This document shows positions 1 through 11,135 of a stretch of DNA of 64,000 nt, one piece after another. The position numbers and the translations under genes are program-made. The stretch is from NCBI GenBank assembly GCA_964036665.1, contig OZ038527.1:20730221-20794220 (forward strand). The letters run 5' to 3'. Each line of letters begins with the position of its first letter. Within the stretch, counting starts at the first letter, position 1. The notes beneath the pieces were generated by a model. The model worked only from the letters and a program-made list of their open reading frames with translations, was not told where the DNA came from and searched no databases. The stretch comes from Gordius sp. MW1 (lineage: Eukaryota > Nematomorpha > Gordioida > Gordea > Gordiidae).

Positions 1-480
1 ATCTTAGTGAGTGCAAATTTTTTTGTTTTTTTTATAATTAACCTAACATATATAATGTATTGTTCTTGTTAATAACATTGATTATATTGGCTTTCTGGCC
101 ATCCGCTGGCTGCTGACCATTGAAAAAAAGGACCACTGGCCAAAGTGTGAATTAAAATTTTTTCTATTTTGCTCTTATGTATTTATATCTTTTTGACCGT
201 CTTCTGGCTACTGACCCATGAAAAAAATGACCACTGGCCAAAGTGTGGATCAAAATCTTTTAATTTAGCACTTGTGAAATTTTTGAGATACGCGGTCGGT
301 ACAGACAATAGCGGAGCTATTGCATGTCGCTGCTCATTTCGTCGCAAGCCTATTATTATTAATTTTTTTGGGCACCTGTAAAATGATGCGCGGTCGTAAC
401 AGACAATAGCGGTTGACATTTTTGAGATGCGCGATCGGAACAGGCATTGCTATGCATTTATTATATGCCTATTAATTGCA
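1..480. repeat. Fragments of the GGCCAATGG tandem-repeat family
   Basis: Two degenerate units carry the signature seen in larger arrays at 1920-2480, 8500-9540 and 29880-30930: a GGCCATCCGCTGGCTGCTGACC-like block followed by a run of A and then ACTGGCCAAAGTG. A short ORF here comes from the repeat and is not a gene. A second motif pair, GCGGTCGGTACAGACAATAG and a close relative, lies at 291-310 and about 390-412. Confidence 0.6.
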
Positions 481-1323
481 ATGTAATTTATGAATTTTTA
501 TACGACTTCCCGTGACGCTAAGAACATCCAATCAATAAAGCCTTTCTACGCACGTGATAAGACACAAGTTGAGGGCCGAGCTCCCAACGGGGATCTGGGG
601 GCTACCCCCAGCTACGCCCGAAGGGCTTGCGTTTACGTGACCCCTTCCTTTTATCAAAATTCGTCCCGCTATGTCCGGAAAAAAAGTACATAATACACAC
701 GCGATGTTACTTACACATCAATCTCTCCCTTTCTCCATCTCTTCCCTTCGCGCCCCATATCTATCTAAGCACACATGGAACAGTAGGTGAAGGGAGAGAG
801 ATATGTGTTAGTAAACATCGCGTACGCGGTATAAACTCTAATGTAGTCCGTTTACCAGACATCGTGGGACGAATTCTGATAAGGAGAAGGGGTTTACGCA
901 AACGCGTATAAATTTAAATATAAGGATGATATAAAAAAAATAAAATATTGGACGTATAGATGAAACTTTAATCTACAGGAATAAATTAATATTTTTTGAA
1001 ATAAATTATAAATTTCGTGGCTATTGAACCTCAAAAAGGGGTAAAATTGGCATTTATTGCACCTTCAACCTCATATATCCAAAAACCGGGAAGTTTAAAA
1101 AAAAACTAAAAACATGTTATTATTCAGCGCAAAATTCTCTATTAAACTAAATGGTCTGATAGCAGGGATGAAATGACAGAGTAAATATTTGTAGAGCTGT
1201 GTAATAAGTGTTCATTTCATTGTTTAAACATGCCTATTTTTGATTCTAAGCATTTGCTTTTGCGTTATTTGTCACAGTTACAATATCTCTAAATTGAAAA
1301 TTTTACCTTTGTTATTTTCTGTT
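481..1323. other. No gene seen; imperfect hairpin at 698-823
   Basis: No supported coding sequence. Arms at about 698-735 and 784-823 are imperfect inverted copies, with outer ends ACGCGATGTT and AACATCGCGT, and pyrimidine-rich inner parts (CTCTCCC against GGGAGAG). The same ACGCG plus CTCTC style recurs in the module at 10915-11135, so this may be a small foldback-type repeat. Confidence 0.4.
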
Positions 1324-1602
1324 CTAGTGGTGTTAAATTGCTAACTAGCTTCAACTCCAACCGCGAGCACGCACACTGAGTTGTTTAATGTGCTAGGCTA
1401 GTTAATGAGTGCTCGCTATTCGGTGCACTAGGCCGAACAATAGCATATTAAAATGCTCGAGAGGCGAGTCGAAGCAGCAAATTCTGTTTAAACATTGAGC
1501 AGATAGCCCGAGCAGTACCTCGAGCAGATAGCACATTTAATTGCTATTTGCTATAAATTAGTAACTACAATGTTTGCTCATATTATAAATCATAAAATAA
1601 AA

Positions 1603-1800
1603 ACTCGGGCCTTCGGCCCTCGTGGGAAGGGGGAGAAGGGAAGGGGAAGGGGAAGGGGAGGAGGGGAAGGGAAGGGGGGACGACTCATCTATACTCCGTA
1701 TAAATGTATCATATTTGCTATGCAATTAATGGGCGAGAAAGGTGGGAAGGGGCGAGAATGCCTGATGATTAATTAATTATTTATACAAATTTTCCATCAC
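1603..1800. repeat. GGGCCTTCGGCCC-headed repeat family, copy 1
   Basis: It starts with CTCGGGCCTTCGGCCCTCG, a palindrome with a GGGCC/GGCCC stem and TTC loop. A purine minisatellite of AGGGGA type follows (about 1626-1680), then CTATACTCCGTATAAATGT, a TTGCTATGCAA block and GGCGAGAAAGGTGGGAAGGG. The same order recurs at 7081-7300 and, inverted, at 30960-31217. The bases before the palindrome differ between copies, so it is a family border. It could be a Helitron-like or INE-type terminus, but no CTRR end is visible. Confidence 0.65.
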
Positions 1801-1919
1801 TTTGGCCAGTGGTGATATTTTCTAATGGATAGCAGACAGTCTGGTATTAACAAGAATAAGAATATGCAGAATTGTTGGGAGAAATTTTTTGTTGAATTTG
1901 AACAATTTTTAATTAAAAA

Positions 1920-2480
1920 AATCAAAAATTTGGCCAATGGTCATTTTTTCTCCATTGGTCAGTACAGATACTCTATAAGTCAATGATAGCCAAAAAAACG
2001 GAAAAAAAATTTTGATGCTCACTTTGGCCAATGGTCATTTTTTTCCATTGGTCAGCAGCCAGCACACGGTAAAAGTGGATATAAATTCATAAGAGTAAAA
2101 AAACGAAAAAAAAATTTTCGAATCACATTTTGGCCAATGGTCATTTTATTCCATTGGTCAGCAGCTAGCGGACGGCCAAAAAGTCATAATAGCAATGTTA
2201 GGAACAGGAACAATCATAATAGTCAAAAAAAACGAAAAAAATAATTTCGATTTACATTTTGGCCAATGGTCATTTTTTCCATCGGTCAGGAGCCAGCGGA
2301 CGGCCAAAAAGTCATAATAGCAATGGTAGGAACAGGAACAATCATTATAGTCAAAACAAAACGAAAAAAATAATTTCGATTCACATTTTGGCCAATGGTC
2401 ATTTTTATCGGTCAGGAGCCAGCGGACGGCCAAAAATTCTTATTATCAATGATAGTTACAAGAACAATCATAAGAGTCAA
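1920..2480. repeat. Tandem array of ~128-bp units
   Basis: Units carry TTGGCCAATGGTCATTTTTT, then CATTGGTCAG, AGCCAGCGGACGGCCAAAAA and an ACAATCATAATAGTCAAAA block. Equivalent positions at 2201 and 2329 are 128 bp apart. Within a unit CCAATGG and CCATTGG can pair as a hairpin. ORFs read through the units are by-products of the repeat. Confidence 0.8.
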
Positions 2481-2579
2481 AAAAAACTCCGGGATTCTAA
2501 CTAAAAAACTAGTTAATTGCATAGCAATTAAAAGTAAACAACTTATATCTATGTTTATTATATAATAGATAATTTAACA

Positions 2580-2720
2580 AATCTTATATATAACACACCG
2601 AGGGAGATAGAGATGAGGGGTGGGGGACCTCTTATGCATTAATTTAAAAAATAACACAGCGAGGGAGATAGAGATGAGGGGTGGGGCACCTCTTTCTCAT
2701 GCATTAATTTAAAAAAGCGA
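2580..2720. repeat. Two-copy direct repeat ACACCGAGGGAGATAGAGATG
   Basis: A roughly 70-bp unit with AGGGAGATAGAGATGAGGGG followed by CACCTCTT and TGCATTAATTTAAAAAA appears twice in a row. Beyond it, 2820-2945 holds G and C homopolymer runs of up to about 18 bases. No coding signal. Confidence 0.6.
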
Positions 2721-3245
2721 TAACCTAATATACCCAATGCAAATAGATAGGGAGGATACAACGGACGGACGGACAACAAAAAACGAGCCCATAAATTGCA
2801 TAGCAATTAATTAAGAAATTTGCCCCCCTCCCTTTTTTGTGCCGTTGGTAGCCCCCCCTCCCTTTTTGTGAGAAAAGGGGGGGGCAGATTACCCCCCCCC
2901 CCCCCCCCCACGGGTTACAAAGAGGGTAAAAAGGGGGGGGGGCAAAGTTCTTTATTTATTTATGATATAAAATATGAGCAAATATTTAAAGTACTAACTC
3001 GTAGCAATTGCTTCTATTAAATCTGCTATCTGCTCGAGTTTCCTGCTCGGGCAATCTGCTCAATGCTTGAACAGATTTTGCTGCTTCAACTCGCCTCTCG
3101 AGCATTTTATATGCTACCGTTCTGCTTAGTGCACCGAACAGCGAGTACTCATTGTGCTAACGAGCATATTAAACAGCTCAGTGTGCGTGCTCGAGCAAAG
3201 CACATATTAGCATTGCTCACGCGAATTTAACGACTCTAGTCTGTT

Positions 3246-4610
3246 CTATGGTATCAATAACCTTTTTTGGATATGTCGTGAGGTATAAGGAATTTCTAAA
3301 AAAATTAATACATTATAAGAGAGTGAAATAATAACTTCTCTAAAATCTCGGTGATTAACATCATTTCCTGTCATTTGGAGTGACAATAACCATTATAATT
3401 GACCTTGTTGGAAATCCTTAGAACAATTTATATATGATCTTTAAGAAAAGCTTTGCCCACACCTATTTTATTATAAAAATGTCACGCTAATCGATTTAGT
3501 TTAGATTGATTATTCTATTGTTATGTAAAAATTTGATTTTTTGGCAAAAAATTTCAACCGCATGAAAAATTTGAGAGGAGGTTATGTCAAATTACTATGT
3601 GATCAAGTTGTTCGATTTGTTACACACAATAAGTCAAACTGAATTTTTAAATTAAAAAACCGAAAGGGAAAAAATGATTTAAAAAAAATACAATTTTAGG
3701 CATTTATTTAAAGAAGTACTATTTAATGAACACATCACAACACCATATTTTATGTAAATTTTAATGTAATTTGTAAAAATAATAAATTAGTCGATATTAC
3801 CATGGTAAAACTAGTTTGGTAAAAATATGTTTTACGTTTATTTGGCTAAATAATTGAAATAATCAAATAGCGTGATTAATTTTCAAAAAATATAAAAATA
3901 ATCGAAATTTTGATCGAAATAAATAACTTATAAATTGCATAGCAATTAAAATTAGTAATAATTTTTATCGAAAAACTTAGTTTTCTGCTTTTGAAATATA
4001 TAAATCAAGGGGGTTGCTTTGATCTGTGTTGTAATAATTTTTTCCACCACGGCTCCTTTAGCCCCTACAAAACACTATGCTAACCTCTAATTAAATCAAC
4101 AGCTAGTAGTAATAATTTGTAAATCTTAAATTTAAAAATTGATGCTAACATAATTTATTTCGCCAACCAGAAACTATAACTAATTCTTTTAGCTTATAAT
4201 AAAAAGTGATTATGTTATGTCTGTTTATAAGATTCTAAAATAAAAGGTATGAGGAGCTGTTTGTATCCAGGATTTAAATTAGAGGCTGGGGCTTAATGTT
4301 TTAGGGAGGGACAAATATTATTTTTTTTAAATTTAAGCCATAGCTAATAAGAGTACGGTGAGGGCGGCGGTTCAGTTGCCCCTCTCTAACTACGCTCACG
4401 TGTGGAACCAAATTGATTTAACCTTACTACACTTGTTAACACGTCATAATTCACAGAATCTTGATGACTATTAAACTTATCAAAAACATGTCCATTTTAT
4501 TAACAATAGTTATACGATTATATGTTTATAAAATATGCGTGCATATGGGGCTAATTTAAAAAATAAATCATTTAGAACTACCATACCACAACCAGGTACA
4601 ACGGTTGTTA
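3246..4610. other. No gene seen; possible degenerate MITE at 4245-4397
   Basis: AT-rich sequence without supported exons on either strand. Around 4257-4400 the pattern TATCCAGGATTTAAATTAGA ... CCCCTCTCTAACTACGCTCA resembles the G/C-run hAT-type MITEs elsewhere in the window, but target duplications are not recognisable. A TTGCATAGCAATTA palindrome copy sits near 3936. Confidence 0.4.
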
Positions 4611-4932
4611 AATGAAACTATGTGTGTGTGTATATATATATGCCGCCACCAATTTTGGAAAACTTCTAGACCGATTTGGCTCAAAATTTCACAGTTTATT
4701 CCTGACACTCCGGAGCATGTTTTAAGATTTATTCGAGCCAAATCGGTCCAGTAGTTTTTGAGTATTCGTACGCGTTGCACTGTATACGGAAATAGAACAA
4801 TAGAAGTAGAACATATAGACATCAAACTTTATTTTTACTTCGATAACCGCTTCATCATATATGCCCTAAAATTCCAACATAATTTAATACATCCGGGTAA
4901 ATGGCAAAACAACGTTTGCCGGGTTCATCTAG
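4611..4932 (+). mobile_element. Small non-autonomous Helitron
   Basis: It shares its start (AATGAAACTATGTGTGTGTG), body and 3' end with the larger Helitron at 35508-37257. The last ~45 bases hold a hairpin (CCGGGTAAATGG ... GTTTGCCGGG) followed by TTCAT and the diagnostic CTAG at 4929-4932, then T as expected for insertion between A and T. The extreme 5' TC end is not preserved, so the left border is approximate. ORFs on both strands here are non-coding. Confidence 0.8.
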
Positions 4933-5275
4933 TTAATTATATTCAAGTGCTTGATTAAGTAACTTCTTATAGTGTTGCATTCTGTACTGTCTTTTGGCTA
5001 CAATTATTCTTTAATTCATAATTTGTTAAAAAACAAATATGTTTAAATCAGACTTTTTAAGTTTTTTTTTCAGTTTAATTTATACGCTTATTAAAAAACA
5101 AAATTGCAAAAAGAGATATAGACAATTCCTTTTAAAATTTGCATTTATAGCAAAAAATTACGATTCTGACCAAATGTCTATCATCAAGGGACAAACATAT
5201 AATAAACGAAGGGAAAATATTAAATATAAAGGATTTCTCAAGAAATTCTTGATTGTTAAGGAGAACAAATTATTG
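4933..5275. other. No gene seen between Helitron and MULE-like element
   Basis: AT-rich. An open frame starting at 5039 runs through this stretch into the 9-mer array. It has lysine- and phenylalanine-rich composition typical of AT-rich noise and no recognisable domain. Confidence 0.4.
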
Positions 5276-6466
5276 TGCTCAGTAATTAATTCATTTTTTG
5301 CTCAGTAGAATATTCAAATGCTCAGTAGAATAAACAAATGCTCATTAAAATAATTAAATGCTCAGTAGAATAATTGAATGCTCAGTAAATAATTTAATGT
5401 TCAGTAATTTAATTATTTGTTCAGTATAATATTCATTTGTTCAGTTTTTTATTCAAATCTTGCTCAGTAATTTTTTTATTTATGCAAAGTAACTCAGAAT
5501 TAGTTTTTAAAATAAAATCCTAGAGCGAGGTTCCAACCCTAGATATCCAAGTAAGAGTCTTGCGTGTTTCCCATGGAGTTAAAGTGCTCGCCTGAAAAAT
5601 GGTTTGTTTTTGTTTATATGTTAATTAAAATAAATTTTATTTCATAAACTTCCTCTTCCAAGTGCAATTGTCCATCGTTTTGTAAACAATATATTTGCAA
5701 ACATGTCGTTGGGTTATCAATTACACTTAAATTTTGCCAACCACCTAAAGAAGCCAAAAGTGTGCCTATAGGGCAAAAAAGAAAGGCAGACCCTCAAAGG
5801 CTAAAACAGCCTTTATTGTTCAGTAATGGTAAGTTTAGATTATTTAACATTGATTATATAACAAATTTTAGGTTTTTAAAATGAAAGTTGTCTCCAGCAA
5901 AATTTGTATATTTTTCATTTTAAATTCTTAATTATTATTATTAATCTGTATTTGTAAATATTTGTGATTATATTCAAATAAAAATTTTATATTTTCCCTT
6001 TGATTGATAAATCTCAACAATTTGCAAAATAATACACTATAGACATGTAAAATTTAAGAACGCAAAGGCAGAGCATTTAGAATTGGAATTATAGGTCATT
6101 ACTATTTATAGCTTTTTTAACTTGCCATTTATTTAGTTGAATTGAGAGAAGGGAGGATTTAAAGGGAAAAAATTCAAGACACTAAGATACCTTATAACCT
6201 TTAAAAATTTAACAATCAAAATAAACTATTTCAATTTCCACACACTCAATTTAACATTATTTTTACAAAATATTAGTGCTAAATAGATTAAGGTTGAGTA
6301 TTATTTATTAAAATTATTGAGCATTTTTTTGAAAATACTGAGCATTTTGGATTTATAACTGAGCAATATTAAGATTATTTACTGAGCATTTTTAAATTTT
6401 TTACTGAGCACGTTAATAAAATACTGAGCATATTTTACTGAGCATTTTTGATTTTTTAACTGAGCA
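5276..6466 (+). mobile_element. MULE-like transposon remnant bounded by inverted 9-mer arrays
   Basis: Ten copies of TGCTCAGTA or one-to-three-base variants lie at 5276, 5299, 5319, 5339, 5359, 5379, 5399, 5418, 5438 and 5461, mostly exactly 20 bp apart. Eight copies of the reverse complement TACTGAGCA lie at 6315-6466 (for example 6336, 6380, 6402, 6422, 6436). The interior codes for a SWIM-type zinc finger (5648-5828). SWIM fingers of this kind are common in transposases of the Mutator-like group, and arrays of subterminal motifs are typical transposase-binding sites. The rest of the transposase is gone. True termini and target duplication were not found. Confidence 0.6.
5648..5828 (+). pseudogene. 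SWIM zinc-finger fragment of a MULE-like transposase
   Basis: The open frame reads 60 codons and ends at a consensus splice donor (G|GTAAGT at 5828/5829). It holds C-N-C then, ten residues on, C-K-H: the CxCx(n)CxH signature of SWIM zinc fingers. The tail contains PPKEAKSVPIGQKRKADPQ, the proline and basic stretch that commonly follows this finger in transposon-derived proteins. No upstream transposase core (DDE) exon is recognisable in the element, so the fragment is called broken. It lies between two opposed arrays of TGCTCAGTA motifs. Confidence 0.6.
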
Positions 6467-7080
6467 TTTAAATAACATCCATTGTTAAGTGCAAAATTAA
6501 TTAAAGAAAAGTTCTTCAATTTTCAATATATATATCACTTTTTAATCTTTAAATGTAATTAAATGACATTTTGGTAGAATTTATTCCCTCAGTTTAGTTT
6601 TATATATTTCCTTTATGAGCGCTCTATGTTTTTGAAACTTAGCAACTAGGCTTTATTAATTAAAATTGCTAGCTTAATATGAAAATTTTTGTCATAAAAC
6701 TCGAAATTTCGTCATTATTACTACCCACTTACATAAAATCGCTTAGTACTGCTCACTAGTGGTGGGAAAAAGTCAAACGAAGTAAATACTTAGCAAATGA
6801 ATAAAACACTTAGCAATTTGAATCAAATACTTAGCAAATAATTTGTTGTGAAATAGAACCACTATCAGTCACGCTACATTGCACACAAAAGGAATATGTT
6901 ACAAAATGGTGGCAATTAAAAATAAAACACTCGATAGACGTAGGTATGTATTAAAAACCCAAATCGCAATTTTTTTATTAAAAAATAAAGAATTAAAATA
7001 AATTAAAATTACATTATATTTTTAGTTGAATTTGCCTTAATTTTAATGGAGAATATAAAAATTTCGATTTAATATTATAA
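6467..7080. other. No gene; short ACTTAGCAA repeats at 6770-6850
   Basis: No coding signal. ACTTAGCAA or close forms occur four times in about 80 bp (near 6788, 6810 and 6831, plus a related GCTTAGTACTGCTCAC at 6741). The motif resembles the TACTGAGCA 9-mer of the neighbouring element in length and spacing and may belong to a related terminus. Confidence 0.4.
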
Positions 7081-7380
7081 GCTCGGGCCTTCGGCCCTCG
7101 TGGGAAGGGGGAGAAGGGAAGGGGAAGGGGAGGAGGGGAAGGGGAGGAGGGGAAGGGAAGGGGGGACGACTTATCTATACTCCGTATAAATGTATCATAT
7201 TTGCTAAGCAATTTATGGGCGAGAAAGGTGGGAAGGGGCGATAATGCTAATAGGGGGTATTAAATGCCTAATAATTAATTAATTATTTATACAAATTTAT
7301 CACTTTGGCCAGTGGTGATATTTTCTAATGGTTAGCAGACAGTCAAATGGTATTAACAAGAACAAAATATTAATTTAATT
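7081..7380. repeat. GGGCCTTCGGCCC-headed repeat family, copy 2
   Basis: Same order as the copy at 1603: CTCGGGCCTTCGGCCCTCG palindrome, AGGGGA purine minisatellite, CTATACTCCGTATAAATGT, GGCGAGAAAGGTGGGAAGGG, then CACTTTGGCCAGTGGTGAT. A minus-strand ORF across the purine tract is a translation of simple repeat. Confidence 0.7.
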
Positions 7381-8500
7381 TAAAAAAAAAATTAAAAAAA
7401 AATTCCTTTTAGTTTTAAACGAGGGCTAAATTCTGAAACTACCCGCCCGATTTGCTCGAAACTTTACCCGTAGGTGCCCAGGGTGGCCAGGGCTAAAATA
7501 GCTTTTAGGAACACGTAGGAAGAGGTAATTATTAATTTAATCTTTTTCCCTTTAAATAGAGTAGGCCTCTCATATATATGTGGTATATAAACTCCCAAAA
7601 TTAGTAAAGAATATACATTACTCTCGTAAAAATCATTATATTTGGCCTATGCTCATGCATATATAAAATATGAACGCCTTCTATTTAATTAATACATTTG
7701 TTATTTCCGTGCGAATTAATTCACAATTCGCGCGTCATCACGACGGGGTAAATGCGAGATAGCGATTTAGAGAATTGATGCCAACCCTTCCCTTGCTTAC
7801 CATATAATTCGACCCGAAATAATGAGCGATACATACATACACATCAGTTATATGCAAAATATCGATTAATTTTATCTTAAAGGGGGAGAGAGGGAGTGGA
7901 GGGTTAAGCTTTATGATTAGTTGTTTTTATCAAGGTTACGACAACATAACCTATTATTGGGTTGTTATAAAATAAATGATACATATAAAAGAATATATAT
8001 CATCTCCAGACAAATAATCGCGAATTTTTTAGGCCCATTAATTTATTTAACCACTTGATAGTGATAAAATTCGTGCTCCATTTCAATATATAAAATTTAT
8101 TTATCATATTAAATTAATCCTATAAATAAATAATACATAAATTAATCCTTAAATCGAATTAACCACAACAAATGAGTATGACCTAAATACTAGTGGTAAG
8201 ACCATTTTTAATTAGACCCCCCCCCCCCCCTAAAAGATATCAAAATGCACAGGAAAATAAAATTTACGTAAATGAGAACATTTAAAAATCATGAGGAAAA
8301 ATAAACATAAAAGTTAAATACTCAAATAAAAAGATTAAGAAATTTAAAGAAAAGTAAGGGCAATGGCATAATATTACGTGGTAAATATTTTTGAGTATAT
8401 AATTAAATTTCTTACACAATCATAAAATATTTAATGGGACCAATTTGTAGCAATCATATTATTTACAACAAATACTATTAATTTATTATTTATAAATGGA
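7381..8500. other. No gene seen
   Basis: AT-rich sequence with no supported exon. A C homopolymer of about 14 bases sits at 8217-8231. A short stretch at 7434-7480 (CTGAAACTACCCGCCCGATT) is slightly GC-richer than its surroundings and could be repeat-derived. Confidence 0.4.
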
Positions 8501-9540
8501 AGTACAATTTTTGCATTGGTCAGCAATCAGGACACGGTAAAAGTGGATATAAATACATAAGAGTCAAAAAAATGAGAAAAAAATTTTCGAATCACATTTT
8601 GGCCAATTGTCATTTTTTTCCATTGGTCAGCAACCAACGGACGGCCAAAAAGTCATAATCAAATAATGTTAGTAAACAAATAGCTTTTATAAGGATAGAA
8701 AAGCATTATACCTTTGAAGGAGGTTTCAAATTTTGTGTTAGTTTCTAATTCTATCAATATATTGTATCGTAAATTAAAACATCACAATGTTAAGATTTTG
8801 CAGAATTGTTGGGAGAAATTTTTTGTTGAATTTGAACAATTTTTAATTAAAAAAATCAAAAATTTGGCCAATGGTCATTTTTTCCATTGGTCAGTACCAA
8901 CAGATACTCTATAAGTCAATGATAGCCAAAAAACGGAAAAAAAATTTTGATGCTCACTTTGGCTAATGGTCATTTTGCATTGGTCAGCAGCCAGCACACG
9001 GTAAAAGTGGATATAAATTCATAAGAGTAAAAAAAACGAGAAAAAAATTTTCGAATCACATTTTGGCCAATGGTCATTTTTTTCCATTGGTCAGCAGCCA
9101 GGACACGGTAAAAGTGGATATAAATTCATAATAGTCAAAAAAAATGAGAAAAAAAATTTCGAATAACATTTTGGCCAATGGTCATTTTTTTCCATAGGTC
9201 AGCAGCCAGCAGACGGCCAAAAAGTCATAATAGCAATGGTAGTAACAAGAACAATCATAATAGTCAAAAAAAACGAAAAAAATAATTTCGATTCACATTT
9301 TGGCCAATGGTCATTTTTTCCATCGGTCAGGAGCCAGCGGACGGCCAAAATGTTATAATAGCATTGGTAGTAACAGGAACAATCATAATAGTCAAAAAAA
9401 ACGAAAAAAATAATTCTGATTCCCATTTTGGCCAATGGTCATTTTTTCCATCGGTCAGTAGCCAGCGGACGGCTAAAAAGTTATAATAGCATTGGTAGTA
9501 ACAGGAACAATCATAATAGTCAAAAAAAAACCCGGGTTTC
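8501..9540. repeat. Tandem array of ~128-bp GGCCAATGG units
   Basis: Six or more units. In the right half, matching TAACA(A/G)GAACAATCATAA positions at 9243, 9371 and 9499 are exactly 128 bp apart. The left half uses a shorter variant with ACACGGTAAAAGTGGATATA. Long minus-strand ORFs are repeat translations (FDYYDCSCYYQCYYN-like repeated peptides) and are not taken as genes. Confidence 0.85.
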
Positions 9541-10200
9541 GAACCCAAAAACTGGTTAAATTAACCGGGATTTGAACCTAAAAACTAGTTAAATTAATAA
9601 TAGCAATATCTATACTGTTAAAAAAAGCGGGATAAGACATTCGGTGCAAGACATTCGGCGCGTGACAAGACATTCGGAAAATGGAAAGTGAGCCTAAATT
9701 GCATAGCAATTAACACTTTTGTAGGAGCACAGGGACCCACATCAGTAGAGGCATAGACCCTTGTAGTGGAGGGCATAGGGTAATTATCAATGTTAACCTA
9801 TTCGAAAACGAACAAAAAATTTCGATTTATTTGGCCAATGGGAATTTTTTTCAATGGTCAGTAGCCTGCGGACGGTCAAAAAGTCATATTATCAATGGTA
9901 TTAACAAGAACAAAATATTAAGTTAATTAACAGGGACCCATATCAGTAGAGGCATAGGCCCTTGTAGTGGAGGGCATAGGGTAATTATCAATGTTAACCT
10001 ATTCAAAAACGAACAAAAAATTTTGATTTATTTGGCCAATGGTAATTTTTTTCAATGGTCAGTAGCCTGCGTACGGTCAAAAAGTCATATTATCAATGGT
10101 ATTAACAAGAACAATATATTAATTTAATTTAAAAAAGGCTGGCGCCAATACTTGGTGGACGGACGACGGACGGACAACCAAAAACGAGCCCATAAATTGC
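9541..10200. repeat. Flanking repeats of the same family with TTGCATAGCAATT palindromes
   Basis: Two direct copies of a block (ATCAGTAGAGGCATAG, TAGTGGAGGGCATAGGGTAA, TTATCAATGTTAACCTATTC) begin near 9730 and 9930. CATAAATTGCATAGCAATTA occurs at about 9695 and 10190, the latter preceded by GGACGGACGACGGACGGACA and ACGAGCCCAT. The inverted form of this border occurs at 29727-29790, so it looks like a second family terminus. Confidence 0.6.
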
Positions 10201-10456
10201 ATAGCAATTAATATGATCAAAATTAACAGAAAAAGTGCTAAAAGACCGTAGTTAAGTTGAAATTTTACACTATATAAAAAAAACAATATTGACCTTAGGT
10301 GAATTAAATTAATCTAAAGGTTTAGCTATATTTATTAACTGTCGTGTGGTTGCACTACATATGTTAGACGCGTGTTGGCGCCTGATGACAATTTTTTACA
10401 TTTAGTAATGTCACTGGTGCCCATGTCGGCGCCGATAGCTAATATGTGGTATAGCG

Positions 10457-10678
10457 ATGTCCCTTAATTTAACGGAAGTATCGTACACTTGGGTCGAGAG
10501 GCTAGCAGCTCTTATGGAGAGGCGGCCTAGACGACTTAGAGTGGCGAAGATGTTTCTGTCTCGCTCTTTGGGGGAAAATCATCAAAAAGCTACTTTGGGT
10601 TGCGTTACGAAAACAATTGGGTACAGTATCCCGAACCCAACGACGCTCAGATGCTCTGGCCAAACCACCCCCCCCTAG
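10457..10678 (+). pseudogene. Unidentified repeat-borne ORF, kept in two module copies
   Basis: The 73-codon frame contains VERLAALMERRPRRLRVAKM and KATLGCVTKTIGYSIP. The same frame is present in the second copy at 17239-17485, where the poly-C after CSGQT is longer. A further frame downstream (10720-10899) is rich in Arg and Lys. Preservation in both copies may reflect recent duplication only. No domain is recognised, and coding status is uncertain. Confidence 0.25.
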
Positions 10679-11135
10679 CAAGCTCGATGGGGAAGTGCAA
10701 TTCAATTTTACAGTCAACGATGAAATCAAATCGAGAAGACCAATTGGAAGGCCGAATCAGGAAACGATCCAGAAAACGTTTAATACAAATTGATACGTAT
10801 ACCCGAACAAGGGACAAGTGTAAACGTAATGCGGTCAAAAACTCAAATTCGACGACCGTGCTTAGAGGTCAACACTCGGGTCGGAGGAGGTTATCTTGAA
10901 GGGTATGGTGATGTGATTGCACTACATATGTTAGACGCGTATTAATGCCAACACGCGTATGCCCCCCCCCCATCATCTTTCCCTCTACGCTTTATTAATG
11001 TATACGCGTTGTTCCCTCCCCCCTCATCTATCTGTACTCGCTTTGTTAAATCGTAGTAATACATTCACGCGTCTCTCTGTTGTGGTCACGTGTCTCTCTA
11101 CATCATCTCTCTCTTCGTTGTATTATATTTATACC

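Larger units (their letters stand above)
1324..3239. mobile_element. DNA element with ~230-bp terminal inverted repeats and 6-bp target duplication
   Basis: The left arm (1324-1555) and right arm (about 3012-3239) are long inverted copies sharing CTAG at the outermost ends, GCACGCACACTGAG, ATGCTCGAGAGGCGAGT and GAGCAGATAGC. The hexamer TCTGTT flanks both ends (1318-1323 and 3240-3245), giving a plausible 6-bp target-site duplication. No transposase ORF is present. The interior is filled by other repeats: a GGGCCTTCGGCCC palindrome, a purine-rich AGGGGA tract, 128-bp tandem units and poly-C tracts. The superfamily cannot be named from this copy. Confidence 0.7.

Noticed and set aside
2158..2504. 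Overlapping ORFs on both strands
   Set aside because: They are translations of the 128-bp tandem unit and repeat with it; the same applies to ORFs at 9199-9548 and 29864-30472.
4568..4958. Two overlapping ORFs of 66-85 codons
   Set aside because: They lie inside the small Helitron, on both strands, and match its non-coding termini.
7014..7211. Pro/Ser-rich minus-strand ORF
   Set aside because: Translation of the AGGGGA minisatellite.
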